Positions 58,424 through 64,000 of a stretch of 64,000 bases of DNA are shown in pieces; the stretch's first letter is position 1; every line of letters begins with the position of its first letter. A program made the translations under genes and the position numbers. Where the stretch lies: the NCBI GenBank assembly GCA_963682175.1, contig OY821775.1, positions 33,230,053 through 33,294,052 of the forward strand, read 5' to 3'. Origin of the DNA: Triglochin maritima. Its lineage: Eukaryota; Streptophyta; Magnoliopsida; Alismatales; Juncaginaceae. Below the pieces are notes generated by a model. It ran no database searches, had not been told where the DNA came from, and saw nothing but the letters and a program-made list of their open reading frames with translations.

Positions 58424-61412
58424 TCAAGGAACATCAAATGAGAACATCAAGTCATGAGGACCAGAGACTTGCCGAGATGGGCAAACTCCACTGGTACTCT
58501 GAGGTGTCATGAGGGGTGAAAGGTCAAAGCTGAAAGGCTCGAACCCCTCATGATATTGGTTGGGTGTGGGCAACAAAGAATGAAGTTGTGTTGCCTCGCT
58601 AGGGTTTAATTGCTCAACGAAGAAAACCCTCCAACCAATAGGCGGGTGCATCAGAATGAGTTCCTCAGGCTCATTCGATGGATGCAGCAGACATGCATCA
58701 CTAAGAATGGGGCTTCTCCCCAAGTCATCCAACAAGGACCTCCCACCATCATTTAGATCATCAAGCATAAGCTCTGTCATAGGTGGGTCCTTGTTGGAGT
58801 CAATATGAAGCTCAAATGGCTCAATGGCCATGGGACATGAGGTAGAGACACCTTCTGATATAGGCCTATGGTGAGGTGTCTCACTCTCACTAGTACTCTC
58901 AACTGAATCATGCAACGAACACTCCCTTTGGACATTCATGTTCGAGGCCAGCTCACTCTGTTGCATTGCAAAGACAGGCAATGAGTCTTCGCTGGGCCGA
59001 CGAACATTCTCAATGGGTTGCATTGGGGTTAGGGGTGTTCGTTGATTTTGTGGTGCTTTCTCCAATTGGCGGATGAGATTTAGATTTAAAGGTTCATCCA
59101 TGGGTTCTTGTTGCCTACCAGACTTGAACACATGAAACTCGGCACTCATGTTACCGAATGAGAGCTTCATGAGACCATTTCTACAATTAATCAAAGCATT
59201 GGAGGTTGCCAGAAATGGTCTACCCAAAATCAAAGGTATTTGAGAGTGGGTGTTCGCAACAGGATTGGTATCGAGGACAACAAAATCGACTGGAAATATA
59301 AAATCTCCAACTTTGATAAACACATCCTCGATAATACCCATGGGAATACGAATGGATCTATCCGCCAATTGGAGGGTGATCTTCGTTGGTTTCAATTCTC
59401 CCAAGTTCAACTGTTGATAAACAGAGAATGGGAGGAGGTTGACCGCTGATCCTAAATCAAGCAAAACATTGCTCAGTCTAGTGTCCCCTACCGTACACTG
59501 AATAGTAGGACACCCAGGGTCCTGGTATTTTGTGTAGGTGGGATTGGACAAAAGTGAGCTGATATTTGCAGCCAAGAATGCTTTCTTAGGAACATTGGTC
59601 TTCCTCTTGGTTGTGCAGAGATCCTTCAACACTTTGGCATATTGAGGTATTTGTTGGATGACATCCAACAAGGGGATGTTAACCTTCACTTGCTTAAACA
59701 CCTCTAATATCTTGTCCATGTTGTCACTCTGCTTTTTGTTAAACCTACTTGAATAGGGAGATTTTGGCAGGTAGGTTTTCTGTTGTGCCTGAGAAGAAAG
59801 CTTTGGTGTATTATCCTCACCCTCAACTTCTTCTTCACCACCATTCCCACTGAGGGGCTGCATAGATGGTGGTGGGTGTGGCAAGGAAATGTGATTGTCA
59901 ACCTGTTTTCCATTCCTTAAGGTCACAGTGGAATTGACATGGTGAACAGGTTCCTCCACATGGTTCACTTGCCTCCCCCGAGGGACCACATTCTCATTTT
60001 GCATGTGTTGTTGCTGGTACACATGGGGGTTAGCCTCAGGCTGGCTAGGAAAAAACCCTCTCTCTCTTTCATGTACAGACTGAGCCAATTGGCCCATCTG
60101 AAGCTCTAGAGATTTCATGGTCTGCTGATTTGAAGTGAGAACTTGACTTGGGGTAGACATAAAATTTTTCATTGAGTTTTCAAGTCCATGAGTCAAGGTC
60201 TCAAGCGAATTGAATCGGGTTTCCATATTATTGGAATTTGGGAAACCCGATGGATTGGTGGTTTGCGCTTGGGGTGGCTGATAGGAATGTGCATGCATGG
60301 GAGGTTGGTGTGATTGGTAAGGTGGTCTAGAGGAGTTTGAAGGACCACCCGGGGCATTATTTTGGTTCCATGAAAAATTGGGGTGGTTCCTCCATCCAGG
60401 GTTATAAGATGATGAGTATGGGTCATTCCTAGCTCTGTCATAGATGGGGTTGACACGCTCCATCTCAGGAGGAATGGACTCACACTCGCTCTCTACATGA
60501 CCTATCCTACCACATGAATGACAAGGAACTGGACCAGATGTGGACATGTGAGGTGCACTGTTGGTTTTGGAGCTCAATCGAATCCATACGGCGCATTAAG
60601 GCCGCCTTGCGCGCCTCGGTGGCTGTAGTGGTATCGATAGCAAATGCGGCACCCGATCTAGTCGAGTTTGCATTCGCGATCCTCGCTCCTATACTAGATG
60701 ATGCAGGTGGTTCCCTCACACTCTCCCACTGCATGGTTTTCTCAGCGAGGTCTTCTAGGAAGGCCCATGCCTCCCTTTCACCCTTTCCCAAGAACTCTCC
60801 TTGACACATGGACTCAAGGAGCGTTCTTGACGGGATGTGAAGACCCTCGTACACAATCTGACAAAGGCGCCACAAGTCAATGCCATGGTGAGGGCATGAG
60901 GATAGTAACTCCTTGAACCTCTCTAGATATGCATGAAATGTCTCGGTCTCAAGTTGATAGAACGAATTGATTTCGTTCCTCAATTTTTCAGTCTGATGAT
61001 TTGGGAAGTACTTCCTAAGGAAGGCAGATTGAAACTCATCCCAAGTCCTAAAGGCATTCGCCTGGTTGCTGTACAACCACTTCTTGGCGTCATCCTTTAG
61101 TGCAAAAGGAACGAGCCTAAGATGGATGGAGTCTGTGCTAAGTTGTTGCAGCTTGAACATAGCACAGACCTCCTCAAATTCCCTGAGAAAGATATAGGGG
61201 TCACCTTTCCCAGTGAAGCGAGGGAGCATGGAAATGAATTGAGGCTTAACCTCAAAATGGTTCCCATTAGCCTCTGGTAATACGATGCATGAGGGTAGAG
61301 CGGTACGACTCGGGTAGCATCGATCACGAAGAGGTATGGGAACGACAACTGGAAGAACAGGTGGAGCAGTCGGGTCCAGCAACTGCTCCTCCTCACGGAA
61401 ATTAGCAGCCAT
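58424..61412 (-). pseudogene. Athila-type Gag-protease with C-terminal tail, one frameshift
   Basis: The capsid-type region runs from the ATG at 61412 (minus; an in-frame ATG also lies at 61529) to about 60570. There, two bases present in the sister copy are missing, and the frame shifts. The second frame runs open for about 700 codons to 58424: CCHC knuckle (CHSCGRIGHVESEC), Gln/Pro-rich stretch, retropepsin (LLDLGSAVNLLP, PLILGRPFLATS) and the tail (LLDDLGRSP, MHPPIGWRVFF). It is the best preserved copy of this gene in the window, with a single visible lesion. Nothing of pol follows. Confidence 0.88.
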
Positions 61413-61529
61413 TGGACCCGAACTACGTGCGACACGAGAGGCGGAAGGTGTCGAGAAATCGATGACCGAAGCCGGATTGACAACGCTCCTCGTCAAATGA
61501 CCACTCTCGTCTCGTGTCCACGAAAGCAT

Positions 61530-62619
61530 GCACAACGGTGCACACACACAAACCAATTCTTTTTTTATTTTTTATTTTATTTTTTATTTTATTTTTTATT
61601 TTTTTAAAGATAGAATGTGCGTAGAGGAGAAGACGGGGGAACACAGGAGAGAAAGGAAGAAGTCCTTATGCTACGGTGGATGGGTACAGGTAGAAGCACA
61701 CAAGCAAACAAGGCTCAAGCAATCCTAAGGTCGCTATAGGTCCTTACAGCTAGACGACGCCTAACTGCGAGGTCACACGACCTCAACACGCCTCACCTCC
61801 CTACAATGAGGACCACAAAGCCCAGCAAGTGAGCCAAGATCCGGGGATCTCGTCTCTCCTACTATCGACAAAGTGGGCAACGTCGATCAGGTCATGACGG
61901 TCGGGACCGGATCACTCTCCTAATGCGTCCAAGATCCTTAGGGCCAATGTCCACTTGATTTTAAAATTAGGCTCTTGATTAGTGTGGTTTTTGGGGCGAA
62001 GGAAAGGGTGATGAAATCCCCCACCTTATCTTTTATGGGACAACCCCTCCTTAGTAGCGTTTTGGAGTCCTAATCTAGCAATCAACTCTCCAAACAAAAC
62101 ACTCAACTCACACTTGTTTCAATGCACTTCCTACTAACTAATGCATGTTCATACGAAATGCATGAATGAGAGTAGAAGGTGCGTACCTCATGACAACTCT
62201 CAGCAACAGAAAATAAAGCTAAGATAAAAGACAATCTAAATGCGTAAGTCACATACATGATGCATGACCTAAACAACAAGAATGCCTAATCTTTTGCTTT
62301 GAGTTTTAGGGTCCAAGTTGCTTAAAGGAGGTTGATTATGGATCTGGGAACAAACTATAAGTCAAAACATGCCAAATTAAATTCCAGATCACTACATCAA
62401 TTATGAAAACCAACCAAAGAAATATGAGACAAAACCGAGCATACCAGACCGCCAATTGGCGATCTCAGGCCGCTGATTGGCGGTCTTAAATGCTCAGTTT
62501 CACTCAAAACATCTCCAGGCGTTCCTCCTGATGACTCCAAGTCTCCTGAAACAAGGAAAAACTACACAACACAAATTAAATCCACTCGAATCGTCCAAAC
62601 AAGAGTCTGGACTGACACC
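61530..62619 (-). other. Untranslated leader, type B2
   Basis: It holds the palindrome pair 62447-62464 and 62468-62485 (both imperfect) and the conserved leader blocks near 61735-62145. A T-rich run at 61557-61605 (A-rich on the sense strand, AAAATAAAAAAT units) lies just before the gag frame and is much longer than in the B1 sister. Confidence 0.7.
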
Positions 62620-62637
62620 TCCCCGGCAACGGCGCCA
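62620..62637 (-). other. Primer-binding site, tRNA-Asp type
   Basis: On the minus strand it reads TGGCGCCGTTGCCGGGGA, the exact Athila tRNA-Asp primer site. It is the best preserved of the three in this window. Confidence 0.92.
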
Positions 62638-62643
62638 AAAACT

Positions 62644-64000
62644 TGTTGAACGTTTTAATTAAACCGCAAGTGCACAACCGCAATGAAGCGGTGGCAAGTA
62701 CGGGTCATCCTCAGGGAGGTGAGCAGCCTCTTGTTTATCAGAAATCAAGTGGCAAAAATTGGGGGAGAAAGATGTTTATGTTATTCTACACTACACTACT
62801 CTAAGAAGTATGAAATGTGAAAGAAGCAAACAAACGATGAAATAAAAACTAAACTAAGAACAAAACAAGAATGCTGGAATTTCAGGAATGGAAAACCCCT
62901 AAGGGGTGGAGTGAGTGCACACAAGCAAAGAGGTGGGTGTATAATATATTCTTTAAGCACATGAAGGTGGTGTTTATCAAGCATAGGAAGTGTCTAAATG
63001 TTATGGCAAAACCTATCAATCTATTCACCAACTTGGTTGATTAACATTTACATATGCAAGTTGTTTATTTCAGAACCTAAACAAGCATGAGAGGTGTCTA
63101 ATCATTTTGGCAAAACTAATCAAGTTATAACTTCTATCCTAAACAAGCAAGCATACATTCATGTTTTATCAACACATCAAAAATAAAGCATTCATCCCAT
63201 TCTCTAATGCATGTATGCACATCTACTCCACCCCCAAACGGGATGAAACTACTCACTAAACATTACACTAATTATTAAACTAAGCAAAGAAAGCATATTA
63301 AAACTAAGCTAGAAATAAAAGACGATTAAACTAAAACATGCACAAACAATAAAAGAAGCATAAACAGACAATGAAAGAAACACAAAACTTTATTGATAAA
63401 ATGACTCACATTAAAAGTAGCATCCTCCTACTTTAGTGTGTGCTTCAAGGCCTCACTTCTAGTAGGAAGAATAGCCACTTAAAATATGGAGTGATTACAA
63501 TAGGAGGTGAAGAGTTCTATTTATAGGCATGGAAAAAGCTAATCCGGGACAATCCCCCGATGTGGGACTAAACAAACACCAAAAATAGCCTAAACGAATA
63601 TTAATACAAGTCCAGGAGAAATCTTGGCGGATCTGGACTAATCCAGACCACCAATTGGTGGTCCAAAATGTCTGGATCCAGTTGAGTTTTATTCTGGGCT
63701 TTTCTTTGTGCTTTTGGTGGTCTTTGATGCATCTACTTCGTTTGCTGGAGCTCCGACCCGAATCCAATTGCTAAAATACTCCCCATGATGGTGTGAAGTA
63801 TTCTGTTTTCCTCTTAGGTCCCTCTGTCTTACGATCAGGTCCTTCTCCCTTGCATCTTGGTCCCCAGATCTCACAATCCAGTCCTTTTTCCCAGCTTTTG
63901 GGTCCTTTTATGCTTCATCTCTTCAAACCTAATTATTCCTGAAAACTAAACATAAAACTCGTAACATAGCATTGTTTAGGTGAAAGATAATGGATATAAG
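62644..64000 (-). repeat. 5' LTR, Athila-like type B2, cut by window end
   Basis: Colinear with 55547-56903. The TATA box is at 63518-63525 and the palindrome GACCACCAATTGGTGGTC at 63646-63663, changed symmetrically relative to the other LTR. The last 30 or so bases are outside the window. Confidence 0.9.

Larger units (their letters stand above)
55547..64000 (-). mobile_element. Athila-like gag-protease element (type B2), runs off window end
   Basis: Minus-strand relative of 32407-40969: 3' LTR 55547-56934, 3' noncoding region, gag-protease gene, leader, primer site (62620-62637) and 5' LTR from 62644. The window ends about 30 bp before the expected end of the 5' LTR. The left target bases are GTACA (55542-55546); the right ones are outside. 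Like its sister it has no RT or integrase. Confidence 0.9.

Overview
The window looks like nuclear, repeat-rich (probably heterochromatic) DNA of a flowering plant. I found no intact host gene and no tRNA, rRNA or CRISPR array. Nearly everything that can be identified is a transposable element: Ty1/copia and Ty3/gypsy LTR retrotransposons with plant-type domains, a LINE 3' end and CACTA (En/Spm) remnants. All coding regions carry stops, frameshifts or deletions.

Layout. 1-344: promoterless piece of an Athila-like LTR (minus). 619-5915: a complete copia-type element on the minus strand with 1.5-kb LTRs, TSD AAAAT and only a gag gene (TR-GAG-like). 7010-7195: CACTA transposase-associated domain, cut by an LTR-like block (7191-8150). 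9115-10590: decayed Athila-like LTR split by a truncated LINE (9172-9873). 11710-14636: another decayed LTR, split by a solo LTR (12013-13549, TSD GTGAC). 15512-17485: decayed Tekay/Del-type LTR, interrupted by an Athila-like element (17486-24409). 24734-42723: a copia element (TSD TGTAT) carrying two insertions, a solo Athila-like LTR (29545-30953, TSD GAGGC) and a full-length Athila-like element (32407-40969, TSD TGTAT). 42724-43440: mosaic copia LTR. 43441-47160: CACTA remnant on the minus strand with Transposase_24, Ulp1/C48 and DUF4216 regions. 47170-48000: stray Athila-like leader. 49784-55546: Tekay/Del-type Ty3 element, interrupted at 55547 by a second full-length Athila-like element on the minus strand that runs off the window end.

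The Athila-like family dominates: two full-length copies, one rearranged copy, two solo LTRs and several fragments. Its members have tRNA-Asp-type primer sites, a gag-protease gene with an extra C-terminal tail, and no reverse transcriptase or integrase, so they would depend on a partner for mobility. The copia and Tekay elements encode their own pol but are dead.

The least expected signal is palindromic. Short dyads of the form CGGT-N2-ACCG (mostly CGGTCGACCG) are packed every 20-60 bp into LTRs of unrelated retrotransposon classes (1271-1741, 5067-5537, 7391-7760, 16058-16530, 50187-50930). A different 18-bp palindrome, GACCGCCAATTGGCGGTC, sits upstream of the TATA box and again just after the primer site in the Athila-like family. 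A third palindrome set lies just before the copia 3' LTR (42085-42283).
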